A stretch of DNA of 64,000 nucleotides from assembly GCF_032586235.1 (NCBI RefSeq), contig NZ_JAWHTD010000007.1:121033-185032 (forward strand), read 5' to 3'. Of this stretch, positions 8,759 through 17,281 are shown piece after piece. The stretch is from Aestuariicoccus sp032586235. GTDB taxonomy: Bacteria; Pseudomonadota; Alphaproteobacteria; Rhodobacterales; Rhodobacteraceae. Position numbers and translations under genes: made by a program. Positions within the stretch are counted from its first letter, which is position 1. The number at the start of each line of letters is the position of its first letter. The notes under the pieces are model-generated. The model was not told the DNA's origin, did not search any database, and was given only the letters and a program-made list of their open reading frames with translations.

Positions 8759-9991
8759 ATGCCCTCCCTGCTCTCCCGCGCAATACCGACGGTCGCCAAC
8801 GCGGCGCAGACGCGCGACCGGACCGATGGCCCCTCGCGGCCGAGACACCGGCACGACAGCCCGGCGATTTCGATCCCGGTCGTTGCGCAGCCGAAAACCC
8901 TGCGTGCCCGTGCAGCGCATGTCAAAAAGGGCCGCCACCTGGCCCGGCAGGAAAGCTGGAACACGCTGGCCAAGTTGATCCGCACCGCCGACCGGCGCCG
9001 TCTGGCGGTGGGCGACGGCGCATTGGTCGCCGAATTGCTGGCCGCGGGGGCGCGCGCCGATGCGATGGAGGCCGCCCGCGAGGCCGTGTCGAGGAGCGAC
9101 CCGCTGGGCGCGCGCTATCCCGTGTCCTCGCTGGAGGCGGCGATCGAGGACGACGCGTCCGATGTCGCGCTGGCGCTGGTCCTGGCGCTGGCCCATATCG
9201 ACGTGGCGCGGCTCTGGTGCGGCGCCGACGGTCTGCCGCCGGTGATCGAGGACCAGCACCGCGCCTATTCCGGTCATCTCGCCGACGCCGCCCGGCTGAT
9301 CGCGCCCTTCGACCCGCTCGAACTCGATTCCCCTCTGCTGGCCAGCCTGCGCTGCCGTCTGCTGGCGGCCGATCTGCGCCCCCGCGACCGCGTCGCCGAC
9401 GATTACGAGGATCTGATCGACCTCGCCCCCAACACGCCCGGCCCGTTGCGCGCGCTGGGCCGCGATCTGCTGCCGCGGCGGTTCGGCAATTACGAGATGC
9501 TCGACACCGAGGCGCGCCGCAGCGCCGCCCGCACCGGCGACGTCTGGGGCCAGGGCGGCTATGCCTGGGTCTATCTCGATGCGCTGGCGCTCGATCCGGG
9601 CGCGCTGCGCCGGATCGACGCGGAATTGTTCGTGGCCGGGCTGCACGACATCGTCGAGCGCTGCGGCGACCAGCACACGATCAACGTCCTTGCGGCCTTC
9701 ACCGGGCTCAGCATGTCGAGCAAGGGCGACCGCCGCCCCGCCCGCATCCGCATCGCCGCCTGTTTCGACTGGATCGCCCGCGATCACCTGCGTGAAGTGC
9801 ACCCCCTGGTCTGGGACGCCGCGCCGACGCCCGGCACCGCCGACGCGGGGCCCCAGGATCTGGCCGGGCAGATCGCCCGCGGCAAATCCCGTGCGCTGTC
9901 GACGCTGGCCGATCACTTCGCGCTCGAAATCGCGGCGGGCCAGCGGATCGAATTTCACCCCGAAGGTCTGCGCGTCCTGTCTGACGGCTAG
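8759..9991 (+). CDS. Hypothetical protein, mostly helical (410 aa)
   Basis: From the ATG at 8759 (MPSLLSRAIP) the product is 410 residues without signal peptide or membrane segment. An N-terminal 60-residue polar linker is followed by a long alpha-helical region rich in Ala, Leu, Arg and Asp (for example LVAELLAAGARADAMEAARE), suggesting a TPR- or HEAT-like solenoid, then a C-terminal block ending GQRIEFHPEGLRVLSDG. I do not recognise the family. The frame is strongly GC3-biased, so it is a real gene. It stands 68 bp before gatB in the same direction. Confidence 0.75.
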   Translation: MPSLLSRAIPTVANAAQTRDRTDGPSRPRHRHDSPAISIPVVAQPKTLRARAAHVKKGRHLARQESWNTLAKLIRTADRRRLAVGDGALVAELLAAGARADAMEAAREAVSRSDPLGARYPVSSLEAAIEDDASDVALALVLALAHIDVARLWCGADGLPPVIEDQHRAYSGHLADAARLIAPFDPLELDSPLLASLRCRLLAADLRPRDRVADDYEDLIDLAPNTPGPLRALGRDLLPRRFGNYEMLDTEARRSAARTGDVWGQGGYAWVYLDALALDPGALRRIDAELFVAGLHDIVERCGDQHTINVLAAFTGLSMSSKGDRRPARIRIAACFDWIARDHLREVHPLVWDAAPTPGTADAGPQDLAGQIARGKSRALSTLADHFALEIAAGQRIEFHPEGLRVLSDG

Positions 9992-10059
9992 GCCCTCTTG
10001 CCCCGGAACGGCGGCTTGGGTAGACCCTGCCCAACCACGCCATTCAAGGGACGCGACCG

Positions 10060-11574
10060 ATGCTGGATCTGAGCTACGAGGCCCCCAAACCCAAGGTGAT
10101 CGCCGGGGCCAAGCACGATTGGGAACTGGTCATCGGGATGGAGGTGCACGCGCAGGTCGCGTCTAAGGCCAAGCTCTTTTCCGGCGCCTCGACGCAATTC
10201 GGCGCGGAACCCAACGCCAACGTCTCCTTCGTCGATGCGGCCATGCCCGGCATGCTGCCCGTCATCAACGAATTCTGCGTCGAGCAGGCGGTGCGCACCG
10301 GGCTTGGGCTGAAGGCGCAGATCAACCTGGTGTCGGCCTTCGACCGCAAGAACTACTTTTACCCCGACTTGCCGCAGGGCTATCAGATCAGCCAGCTTTA
10401 CCACCCCATCGTCGGCGAGGGCGAGGTGATCGTGGACATAGAGCCGGGCATCGCCCGCCGCGTGCGGATCGAGCGGATCCACATCGAACAGGACGCGGGC
10501 AAGTCGATCCATGACATGGATCCGGCGATGTCCTTCGTCGATCTCAACCGCACCGGCGTCGCGCTGATGGAGATCGTCAGCCGCCCCGACATCCGCGGCC
10601 CCGAAGAGGCCGCCGCCTACGTGGTCAAGCTGCGCCAGATCCTGCGCTATCTGGGGACCTGCGACGGCAACATGCAGAACGGCAACCTGCGCGCCGACGT
10701 GAACGTATCGGTCTGCCGCCCCGGCGATTACGAGCGCTATCAGGAAACGCAGGATTTCTCGCATCTGGGCACGCGTTGCGAGATCAAGAACATGAACTCG
10801 ATGAGGTTCATCCAGCAAGCCATTGATTATGAGGCGAAACGCCAGATCGCCATTCTGGAATCCGGCGGCAAGGTCGACCAGGAAACCCGGCTTTACGACC
10901 CCGACAAGGGCGAGACGCGCTCGATGCGGTCCAAGGAAGAGGCGCATGATTACCGCTACTTCCCCGACCCCGACCTGCTGCCTCTGGAAATAGAACAGGC
11001 CTGGGTCGACGAGATCGCCGCCTCGCTGCCCGAACTGCCCGACGAGAAGAAGGCGCGCTTCGTCAAGGATTTCAGCCTGTCGGAATACGACGCCAGCGTG
11101 CTGACGGCAGAAACGGCGAATGCGCAGTATTTCGAAGAGGTTGTGAGCCATTGCTCAGACGGCAAGCTGGCCGCGAACTGGGTCATCAACGAGCTTTTCG
11201 GCCGCCTGAAGAAAGAGGATCACGACATCAATGACAGCCCCGTGTCACCCGCGCAGCTGGCCGGGATCATCACGCTGATCAAGAAGGGCGACATCTCGGG
11301 CAAGATCGCCAAGGACGTGTTCGAGATCGTCTATACCGATGGCGGCGACCCGGCGGTTATCGTCGAGGAGAAGGGGCTGAAACAGGTCACCGACACCGGC
11401 GCGATCGAGGCCGCGGTGGACGAGGTGATCGCCGCCAACCCCGCGCAGGTCGAAAAGGCCAAGGCCAACCCCAAGCTGGCGGGCTGGTTCGTCGGTCAGG
11501 TCATGAAATCCACCGGCGGCAAGGCCAACCCCAAGGCCGTGAACGAGATCGTGAGCGCCAAGCTGGGGCTCTGA
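10060..11574 (+). CDS. gatB: Aspartyl/glutamyl-tRNA amidotransferase subunit B
   Basis: 504 residues, full length. WELVIGMEVHAQV is the conserved GatB start, followed by VDAAMPGMLPVIN, RKNYFYPDLPQGYQISQ and the C-terminal helical tRNA-binding (YqeY-like) domain ending NEIVSAKLGL. With GatA and GatC it converts Glu-tRNA(Gln) (and Asp-tRNA(Asn)) to the cognate amide. gatA and gatC are not in this window, which is usual for alphaproteobacteria. Confidence 0.98.
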   Translation: MLDLSYEAPKPKVIAGAKHDWELVIGMEVHAQVASKAKLFSGASTQFGAEPNANVSFVDAAMPGMLPVINEFCVEQAVRTGLGLKAQINLVSAFDRKNYFYPDLPQGYQISQLYHPIVGEGEVIVDIEPGIARRVRIERIHIEQDAGKSIHDMDPAMSFVDLNRTGVALMEIVSRPDIRGPEEAAAYVVKLRQILRYLGTCDGNMQNGNLRADVNVSVCRPGDYERYQETQDFSHLGTRCEIKNMNSMRFIQQAIDYEAKRQIAILESGGKVDQETRLYDPDKGETRSMRSKEEAHDYRYFPDPDLLPLEIEQAWVDEIAASLPELPDEKKARFVKDFSLSEYDASVLTAETANAQYFEEVVSHCSDGKLAANWVINELFGRLKKEDHDINDSPVSPAQLAGIITLIKKGDISGKIAKDVFEIVYTDGGDPAVIVEEKGLKQVTDTGAIEAAVDEVIAANPAQVEKAKANPKLAGWFVGQVMKSTGGKANPKAVNEIVSAKLGL

Positions 11575-11586
11575 GCCCCGCTGATT

Positions 11587-11613
11587 CGGACCGATTCGCC
11601 ACGATTCGGTCCG
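11587..11613 (+). terminator. Hairpin after gatB, probable terminator
   Basis: CGGACCGA at 11587-11594 pairs exactly with TCGGTCCG at 11606-11613, followed by only three Ts. It lies 12 bases after the gatB stop. Confidence 0.5.
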
Positions 11614-11883
11614 TTTCAGCCCCACCGCTGAATCTTTGGGCGCAGCCTTCTCATTAGGCATATATCTGCCAACTCCTTGTCGCCTCATGGTTTTGCCAAC
11701 GCGAAATCCGGCCATCCGCTCACGCATATCGGGAAGTATGGAATCCGATACTCGACGGATAAGCTTCCGTAGCGTTAACCTCTTCATAACGGCGCGATAT
11801 TTGCCGCAGTCCCAGGATGTTCGGGGCGTCAGACACGTGATTGGAACGGGGGGGGTCGCTTCCGTTTGGTTTTTAGCAAGACC
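11614..11883 (+). other. Intergenic region, candidate small-RNA gene
   Basis: About 270 bases with no convincing reading frame, lower in GC than the neighbours and ending in a strong intrinsic terminator (11884-11919). A poor sigma-70-like promoter, TTAACC then 17 bases then TATTTG, can be placed at about 11773-11801, giving a transcript of roughly 110 nt. No known RNA family (tmRNA, 6S, SRP, RNase P) was recognised. Confidence 0.35.
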
Positions 11884-11919
11884 ATCGAGGGGGTTGCGCA
11901 AGCAGGCCCCTCGATTTTT
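11884..11919 (+). terminator. Strong intrinsic terminator
   Basis: ATCGAGGGG at 11884-11892 pairs with CCCCTCGAT at 11907-11915 and runs directly into TTTTT. It lies 66 bases before the DUF4177 gene, so it must end a transcript coming from upstream that is not gatB, which has its own hairpin. Confidence 0.8.
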
Positions 11920-11984
11920 GTGGGGCTGACGCGCGGCACTCCGATTGCTACGGTTCTGACATTGAAGCGAAAAACAGGCCCCTC

Positions 11985-12371
11985 ATGCCGCATTACGAAT
12001 ACAAGGTCGTTCCCGCCCCCGCCAAAGGCCGCAAGGCCAAGGGCGTCAAGGGCGCCGAAGGCCGTTTTGCCTTTGCCGTCGAACAACTGCTCAACGACAT
12101 GGCCGCCGAAGGATGGGAGTTTCAGCGCGCCGAAACCCTGCCCAGCGAGGAGCGCGCCGGGCTGACGAAATTCGTCACGACGCCGCGCAGCCTGCTGGTC
12201 TTTCGCCGCGCCCGCGCCGACGACCTGTCGGCCTTTCAGCCCCGGATGCTGACCGCCCCCGACGCCCAACCGCCTCAGAACGGCGAAGACGCGGACGAAG
12301 AGCGCGGCACTGACGGCGGCCCCGGCATCGCCCTGCGCCTGCGCGCGGAAAGCCTGCACCGGCCGGAGTGA
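11985..12371 (+). CDS. DUF4177 domain protein
   Basis: 128 residues starting MPHYEYKVVPAPAKG, with EQLLNDMAAEGWEFQRAETLP and TTPRSLLVFRR, the pattern of DUF4177 (a small alpha/beta protein of unknown function with a conserved EGWE motif). The last 45 residues are a polar, low-complexity tail. It is convergent with bolA, with 24 bp between. Confidence 0.8.
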   Translation: MPHYEYKVVPAPAKGRKAKGVKGAEGRFAFAVEQLLNDMAAEGWEFQRAETLPSEERAGLTKFVTTPRSLLVFRRARADDLSAFQPRMLTAPDAQPPQNGEDADEERGTDGGPGIALRLRAESLHRPE

Positions 12372-12395
12372 CCGCACCCTCCGCCAGACGACGGA

Positions 12396-12653
12396 TCAGG
12401 TGGAAAGCTTCATCGACAAGGCGTGAATCCGGCCCATCAGATCGGTCCCCAGCGCGTCATGCACCGCACGATGACGCGCGATCCGGCTCTGCCCCTCGAA
12501 AACCGCCGAGCGGATCACCACATAAAAGTGGCTTTCGCCACCCTCCTGATAGCCCGCGTGCCCCCGGTGCCGCTCGCTGTCGTCGCGCACCATAAGCTCG
12601 ATTGGCGCGAAGGCGGCGCGCAGCCGGTCCTCAATTTCCTGCGTTCTCGACAT
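12396..12653 (-). CDS. bolA: BolA family protein
   Basis: 85 residues with the BolA fold signature: RHRGHAGYQEGGESHFYVVI, then SRIARHRAVHDALG. The invariant C-terminal His of the family is present in RIHALSMKL. BolA proteins pair with monothiol glutaredoxins to handle iron-sulphur clusters, and some bind DNA. It is divergent from the J-domain gene, 73 bp apart, which is a frequent arrangement in this family of bacteria. Confidence 0.92.
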   Translation of the reverse strand: MSRTQEIEDRLRAAFAPIELMVRDDSERHRGHAGYQEGGESHFYVVIRSAVFEGQSRIARHRAVHDALGTDLMGRIHALSMKLST

Positions 12654-12726
12654 TTTTCCCCGTCCACCCCTGTAAACTGCCGCATGTTAGTCTAAACTCC
12701 GGCGTCCGAGTCGAAAAGGTGTTCCC

Positions 12727-13350
12727 ATGAGCAAATCAGATCCCTTCGGTTTTGACATGTCTGTCAGGTCGTCGAAGAAGAAGAATCCACGCGGGCGGCG
12801 GGGCATGTCGGGCGAATCCGAAACCTCGACCCGCATCTGCGATCACGACGGCTGCGAAGAGCCGGGCAAGTTCCGCGCGCCCAAGGCGCCGGACGTGCTG
12901 GACGACTTCTTTTGGTTCTGCAAGGACCATGTGCGCGAGTACAATCTCAAGTGGAACTTCTTCGACGGCAAGACCGAGGCCGAGATGAACGCCCAGGAAA
13001 GCGCCGACAAAGTGTGGGAGCGCAAGACCAAAGACTGGCGCGACCCCGAGGCGCGCGCCTGGGCGCGGCTGGGCATCGAGGATCCGCATCAGGTGCTGGG
13101 CGACAAGGCCACGCGCAATCCCGGCAAATCCGCCGGCGGCACGCGCCGCCTGCCCCCCACCGAACGCCGCGCGATCGAGATCCTCGAGGCCAAGGACCAC
13201 TGGACCAAGGCCGAGGTCCGCAAGGCCTACAAGGCGCTGATCAAGGTGCTGCACCCCGACATGAACGGCGGCGACCGCAGCCAGGAAGAACAGCTGCAAG
13301 AGGTCGTCTGGGCCTGGGACCAGATCAAGGAAAGCCGGAATTTCAAGTAA
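12727..13350 (+). CDS. J-domain (DnaJ-like) protein
   Basis: 207 residues. The J domain is at the C-terminus (about residues 150-205): RRAIEILEAKDHWTKAEV, KAYKALIKVLHPDMNGGD with the diagnostic HPD, then EQLQEVVWAWDQIK. The N-terminal 140 residues contain CDHDGCEEPGKFRAPK, possibly a metal site, and no G/F or zinc-finger region, so it is a class C J-protein that would direct DnaK to a specific client. In related bacteria this gene is usually close to cobS; here 5.4 kb separates them. Confidence 0.88.
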   Translation: MSKSDPFGFDMSVRSSKKKNPRGRRGMSGESETSTRICDHDGCEEPGKFRAPKAPDVLDDFFWFCKDHVREYNLKWNFFDGKTEAEMNAQESADKVWERKTKDWRDPEARAWARLGIEDPHQVLGDKATRNPGKSAGGTRRLPPTERRAIEILEAKDHWTKAEVRKAYKALIKVLHPDMNGGDRSQEEQLQEVVWAWDQIKESRNFK

Positions 13351-13361
13351 GGGTTGATCGA

Positions 13362-13399
13362 GACCGGTTCGATTTTGCACAAATGCAATCGTACCGGTC
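13362..13399. promoter_or_regulatory. 13-bp inverted repeat (operator or terminator)
   Basis: GACCGGTTCGATT at 13362-13374 and AATCGTACCGGTC at 13387-13399 pair with one mismatch around a 12-base loop. There is no T run. It lies 12 bases after the J-domain stop and about 55 bases before the XRE operon, in an AT-richer stretch, so it could be the binding site of the XRE protein encoded by that operon. Confidence 0.45.
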
Positions 13400-13451
13400 C
13401 TGACCGTCCCGAGGGCGAAGGTTGAATTTATCCGGTTAAAAGTATATTTTG

Positions 13452-13862
13452 GTGGTAAGAGTTTACCCGTTCAGGGATCCGGCGACAGGGCGGAATGTGA
13501 TCAGTGACGACATCGACCCTTATTCAGACCGCGGCGCGCGCCGGGACGTGCACGCGATGAACGCCATCATGGGCCTTCTGCAATCGGTGAATGCGATCTA
13601 CGCGCCCCTGCCCGGCGCCAAGACCCTGCGCCAGTTCGAGGACGAGACGCATCTGGGCGCGATAGGCCACGGCGGCCGACGGCACATCTGCCGCGTACGC
13701 TGCGAAAACGGGGCCGCGCTGGCGATGTACTTGCGCCCCACCACCGAGGAAACCGAGCTGTTTTTCATGGCGGTCACCCGGCACGCACCCGACCAGGGGT
13801 TGTCGGATTGGTGGCGCGGCACCGTCAAACCCCGGCTGGAGGTTTTGCTCGCTCATGGCTGA
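13452..13862 (+). CDS. Unknown protein, first gene of XRE operon (possible toxin-like partner)
   Basis: About 136 residues from GTG at 13452 (TTG at 13449 is also possible; the first in-frame ATG would lose 36 residues). The sequence VYPFRDPATGRN, then ALAMYLRPTTEETELFFMAVTR, alternates strands and helices and ends LEVLLAHG. Size, order (before an XRE gene) and an 8-base overlap with that gene resemble HigB/RelE-type toxin genes, but no catalytic motif can be named. I do not recognise the family. Confidence 0.6.
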   Translation: MVRVYPFRDPATGRNVISDDIDPYSDRGARRDVHAMNAIMGLLQSVNAIYAPLPGAKTLRQFEDETHLGAIGHGGRRHICRVRCENGAALAMYLRPTTEETELFFMAVTRHAPDQGLSDWWRGTVKPRLEVLLAHG

Positions 13863-14541
13863 CATGCCCGAATTCGTCCCCCCGGCCTCGGATGCCGTCA
13901 AGGGATCGCTCGCCGATGTGTTCGAGCGCTACGAGACCGATTCCGCGCTCGACCATGACGACATGGTCTTTCGCCGTCAGCTGCTGCGCTACGGCGACGC
14001 GGTCCGCGCGCGGCGCAAGGCGCTGGGATGGACCCAAGCCCGACTGGCGCGCGAGGCCGGGCTGAAACAGCCGCAGATCTCCGAGATCGAGGGCGGCAGC
14101 ATGCGCGACGGCCCGCGCTTTCGCACCATGTCGCAGCTGGCGGACGCGCTGGATCACGACGGGTTGCGGGCGCTCGAGCAAGAGCCGCCGAAGGTGGCGC
14201 TCGACCCCGCGGTCTTCGACGCACCGGCCAACGTGCGCGCGCAGATCTTCGCGATGGTGTCTCAGAACCTTGCGACGGCAACCTTCGGCGCGGCGCTGCT
14301 GGGGAGCGCGTATCTTCTGGTGCGCCGGGCGCAGGAAAACCCGCTGGGGTTTTCGACCGAATGGATTGGCGATCTGCGCCAGGTGAAGGAAACGAAATAC
14401 CTGATCATCGACCAGGTGGTCGAAAGGCTGGGACTGACCAATCCCGCCGGAGAGGACGAAGCCGTCGAACGGTATCTGGTCCTGGGCGAAGGCGGCGAAA
14501 GCGAGACGCTGATCGCGCGGCGCAAGGCGCAGGCCGGATGA
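13855..14541 (+). CDS. XRE-type helix-turn-helix regulator with long C-terminal domain
   Basis: 228 residues. The HTH lies at about residues 45-105: RRKALGWTQARLAREAGLKQ, then PQISEIEGGSMRDGPRFRTM. After it come about 120 residues with a hydrophobic stretch, NLATATFGAALLGSAYLLV, and a charged tail. This is much longer than a typical antitoxin. It overlaps the upstream gene by 8 bases and the downstream membrane gene by 4 (ATGA), so the three are coupled. It is probably an autoregulator; the inverted repeat at 13362-13399 is a candidate target. Confidence 0.8.
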   Translation: MADMPEFVPPASDAVKGSLADVFERYETDSALDHDDMVFRRQLLRYGDAVRARRKALGWTQARLAREAGLKQPQISEIEGGSMRDGPRFRTMSQLADALDHDGLRALEQEPPKVALDPAVFDAPANVRAQIFAMVSQNLATATFGAALLGSAYLLVRRAQENPLGFSTEWIGDLRQVKETKYLIIDQVVERLGLTNPAGEDEAVERYLVLGEGGESETLIARRKAQAG

Positions 14542-14840
14542 CCGGGACCGCGACGGATTGGGTCGCGCTGATTTCGTCGGGGGCCGGGGTGCTGGGTTCG
14601 CTCGCGCTGGCCTATCCGATCTGGAAAGGCCTGCCCGACCGGCGCGGCTATGAGGCCGCGCTGAAGAATCACAAAGACGGGCTGATCGACGAAACGGGCT
14701 TTGCGGCGGCCCGGGGCACCTATCTGACAGAGCTTCTGGGCAGCTATGGCACCAACCGCACCTGGACATGGATCGGGCTGGGAATGCTTTTCGCCGCCTT
14801 CCTGCTGCCGCTTGGGCGCGAGGCCTGGCGGCTGCTTTGA
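14538..14840 (+). CDS. Small two-helix membrane protein of the XRE operon
   Basis: 100 residues. One hydrophobic helix lies near the N-terminus (WVALISSGAGVLGSLALAYP) and one near the C-terminus (WIGLGMLFAAFLLPLG), with a soluble charged loop of about 45 residues between. Its start overlaps the XRE stop by 4 bases. No family recognised. Confidence 0.72.
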   Translation: MTGTATDWVALISSGAGVLGSLALAYPIWKGLPDRRGYEAALKNHKDGLIDETGFAAARGTYLTELLGSYGTNRTWTWIGLGMLFAAFLLPLGREAWRLL

Positions 14841-14927
14841 CGGCGCGCCCGGGCGATTGGCAACTGGAGCCGGCGCGGCACATCGGCTATGGATTGCGCC
14901 GCATCGAATTCAGCGGGGAGGCGCGAC

Positions 14928-15698
14928 ATGAAGTGGGGACGGATCGAAACGGAGGCCGGCATCGTGACCGGGGTGATCGCGGACGGCATGTTGCATCCGC
15001 GCGCGGGGCTCGGCTCTGACGAGGCGGCGGGCGATCCGCTGCCGCTTGCGGACGCGCGGCTGCTGGCGCCCTGCCAACCGGGCAAGTTCATCGGGCTCTG
15101 GAACAATTTCCACGCGGCCGCCGAAAAGAACGGCAACACCATCCCCGACCACCCCTTGTGGTTTCTAAAGCCCGACAGCTCGGTCACCGGGCACGGGTCG
15201 GAGGTGGAACTGCCCGCCGCCGCCGGGCGCTGCATCTTTGAGGGCGAGCTGGGTATCGTGATAGGGCAGACGATCCGGCAGGGGTCGGAGGCCGAAGCGG
15301 AGGCCGCGATCCTGGGCTATACCTGCGTGAACGACATCACCTCGCTCGACGTGCTGAACGCCGACCCGGCGTTTCCGCAGTGGACGCGGTCCAAGGGGTT
15401 CGAGGGTTTCGGCGTGCTGGGCCCGGTGATCGAGACCGATGTGGACTGGCGCGCGCTGACGGTGAAGGTGCTGGTCGGCGGGCGCGAGCGGCAATCCTAC
15501 GCGGCGTCGGACATGATCCTGTCGCCCGCCGAGATCGTGTCGAAGCTGAGCCATGACGTGACGTTCAGCCCCGGCGACGTGATCGCCTGCGGCACCTCGC
15601 TGGGCGCCCGCCCGATCCGCGCGGGCCAGGAGATCGAGGTGGTCATCGAGGGCATCGGGGCGGTGTCTGTGACCACGGTCGCGCCGTCGGAAGCCTGA
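14928..15698 (+). CDS. Fumarylacetoacetate hydrolase family protein
   Basis: 256 residues from the ATG at 14928, which has GGGGAGG seven bases upstream; the earlier ATG at 14889 has none. It shows the FAH C-terminal domain: FEGELGIVIG (metal-binding Glu pair), YTCVNDIT, RSKGFEGFGVLGP and GDVIACGTSLG. Members hydrolyse or decarboxylate C-C bonds in ring-cleavage products (fumarylpyruvate, HHDD, oxaloacetate). The precise substrate is not visible from context. Confidence 0.9.
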   Translation: MKWGRIETEAGIVTGVIADGMLHPRAGLGSDEAAGDPLPLADARLLAPCQPGKFIGLWNNFHAAAEKNGNTIPDHPLWFLKPDSSVTGHGSEVELPAAAGRCIFEGELGIVIGQTIRQGSEAEAEAAILGYTCVNDITSLDVLNADPAFPQWTRSKGFEGFGVLGPVIETDVDWRALTVKVLVGGRERQSYAASDMILSPAEIVSKLSHDVTFSPGDVIACGTSLGARPIRAGQEIEVVIEGIGAVSVTTVAPSEA

Positions 15699-15718
15699 GG
15701 GGCGGGACAATCTGGTTT

Positions 15719-15742
15719 CGCCAAACGCTGGTGCGTTTGGCG
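15719..15742 (+). terminator. Perfect hairpin after the FAH gene
   Basis: CGCCAAACGC at 15719-15728 and GCGTTTGGCG at 15733-15742 pair exactly around TGGT, 20 bases after the FAH stop. No T run follows; a poly-G run begins 3 bases later. Confidence 0.55.
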
Positions 15743-15818
<76 letters not shown>

Positions 15819-15892
15819 CCGGGGGGGCGCCGGGCGCCCGTGTGGGCGGGCCAACATTGTTCTACCCAATAGCGTTGGGGCGCCCCCCCCCC

Positions 15893-15950
15893 GGCTGGGG
15901 GGCCAGCCCCCCAGACCCCCCGGAGTATTTCTGCCAAGAAGAAGGGGGGG
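15893..15950. repeat. Dispersed 3'-flank repeat, long form
   Basis: GGGGGGCCAGCCCCCCAGAC is followed by GGAGTATTTCTGCCAAGAAG. The reverse complement gives the CTTCTTCTTGGCA core found at 43848 and 48044, and the G/C-rich half matches 53028-53075. It lies downstream of the FAH gene, as in the other copies near gene ends. Confidence 0.7.
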
Positions 15951-16005
15951 GATTTCAGCGATTGGCTGTTGCGCGGCGCTGCAATGGAATTGGGAGGGCG
16001 GGGGG

Positions 16006-16464
16006 TCAGGCCGGTCGGAAGACCAGTGACACGCCGTTTATGCAGTGACGCTTGCCGGTGGGCTTTGGGCCGTCGTTGAAGATGTGACCAAGGTGCGATC
16101 CGCAGCGGGAGCAATGCACCTCGGTGCGTGGGATCAGAAGCTTGAAGTCGCGGCTGGTGGCGACGGCGCCGGGAAGGGCGTCGTAGAAGCTGGGCCAGCC
16201 GGTTCCGCTGTCGAACTTGGTCTGCGACGCGTAAAGCGCCAGGTCGCAGCCGCGGCAATGAAAGAGGCCCGCGCGTTTTTCGTCGTTGAGCGGCGAGGTG
16301 AAGGCGCGTTCGGTGCCCTCCTTGCGCATGACCCGGTATTCCAGATCGCTCAGCATCGCCTTCCACTCGGCATCCGAGCGGGTGACCTCGTAGGGCGCGG
16401 CGGCGGCGCGGTCGGTCAGGCCCGTGGCGGCGCAGAGGCCTGCCAGAAAGCTGCGTCTTTTCAT
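16006..16464 (-). CDS. msrB: Peptide methionine-(R)-S-oxide reductase, exported form
   Basis: 152 residues. An N-terminal MKRRSFLAGLCAATGL looks like a Tat or Sec signal, so the enzyme probably acts in the periplasm. The MsrB core is complete: zinc cysteines in HCRGCDLALY and HCSRCGSHLGHIF, GTGWPSFYDAL, and the catalytic Cys in RHCINGVSLVF. It repairs oxidised methionine (R form) in proteins. It is near the fasciclin/ECF genes on the same strand. Confidence 0.94.
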   Translation of the reverse strand: MKRRSFLAGLCAATGLTDRAAAAPYEVTRSDAEWKAMLSDLEYRVMRKEGTERAFTSPLNDEKRAGLFHCRGCDLALYASQTKFDSGTGWPSFYDALPGAVATSRDFKLLIPRTEVHCSRCGSHLGHIFNDGPKPTGKRHCINGVSLVFRPA

Positions 16465-16587
16465 TCCGGTCCTCCGGTGGCTGTGTGGAAAAGATGCGCC
16501 CCCGGCCTGGTGAACACAAGCCAGGGGCGCGCAACTCTGCGTGAGGAAAGCATTAGGGGATAACGCCCCCCACAGAGCCGCATGGGG

Positions 16588-17157
16588 TCACATGGACGGC
16601 AGCAGGACGCGGTCGACCACGTGAATGACTCCGTTGGATTGCATGACGTCGGCGACGACCACCGTCGACGAGCGGCCGCGTTCGTCGGTCAGCACGATAT
16701 TCGAGCCCTCCATCCGGGCCTGCAGCGTGCAGCCGCCGACCGTGGGCACCGGGTGCATCCCGCCGTCGTCGGCGATCATGCCGGCAATGGCGTCGGACAT
16801 GGCGCTGGCCGACACCACATGGCAGGTCAGCACCTTCTGCAGCGCCGCCTTGTTTTCAGGCTCAAGCAGGGTCTCGACCGTGCCCGCGGCCAGCGAGGAA
16901 AAGGCGCTGTTGGTCGGGGCGAAGACCGTGAAGGGGCCCTCAGAGCTGAGCGTTTCGACCAGATCGGCGGCCTTGACGGCGGCCACCAGCGTGGTGTGAT
17001 CGGCGGAGTTGACCGCGTTTTCCACGATGGTCTTGTCGGCGAACATTGCCGCGCCGCCGACCATGGGGTTGCCGGTTTGCGCATGGCTTTCGGCCTGGGC
17101 CAGGCCCGCGACCAGGCAAAGGGCGGCGGCGGCGTTCAAAGTGGGGATCGTTTTCAT
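16588..17157 (-). CDS. Secreted fasciclin-domain protein
   Basis: 189 residues with an N-terminal signal peptide (LNAAAALCLVAGLAQAE). The fasciclin (FAS1) signatures are clear: FTVFAPTNSAFSSL and the C-terminal NGVIHVVDRVLLP. FAS1 proteins are secreted adhesion- or surface-associated proteins. Two cysteines (TCHVV, GGCTLQ) may form a disulphide. GAGGAGA precedes the start. It is 124 bp downstream of an anti-sigma/ECF sigma pair on the same strand; in mycobacteria the fasciclin proteins MPT70/MPT83 are controlled by SigK/RskA, so co-regulation here is a reasonable inference. Confidence 0.93.
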   Translation of the reverse strand: MKTIPTLNAAAALCLVAGLAQAESHAQTGNPMVGGAAMFADKTIVENAVNSADHTTLVAAVKAADLVETLSSEGPFTVFAPTNSAFSSLAAGTVETLLEPENKAALQKVLTCHVVSASAMSDAIAGMIADDGGMHPVPTVGGCTLQARMEGSNIVLTDERGRSSTVVVADVMQSNGVIHVVDRVLLPSM

Positions 17158-17281
17158 ATCGTGTCTCTCCTCGATGCTCCGGCGCGATTGTCGCGGCGGT
17201 CAGGCACAGACACGGGAGGCGGAAGGACAGAGTTTCGCCGACTGGATCACAAACCGGTCACGAGGGCGTGAGTGGCGGCGC

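Noticed and set aside
11245..11901. Minus-strand frame of 218 codons past gatB
   Set aside because: Most of it is antisense to gatB; the part in the intergenic region has no ribosome site or family resemblance.
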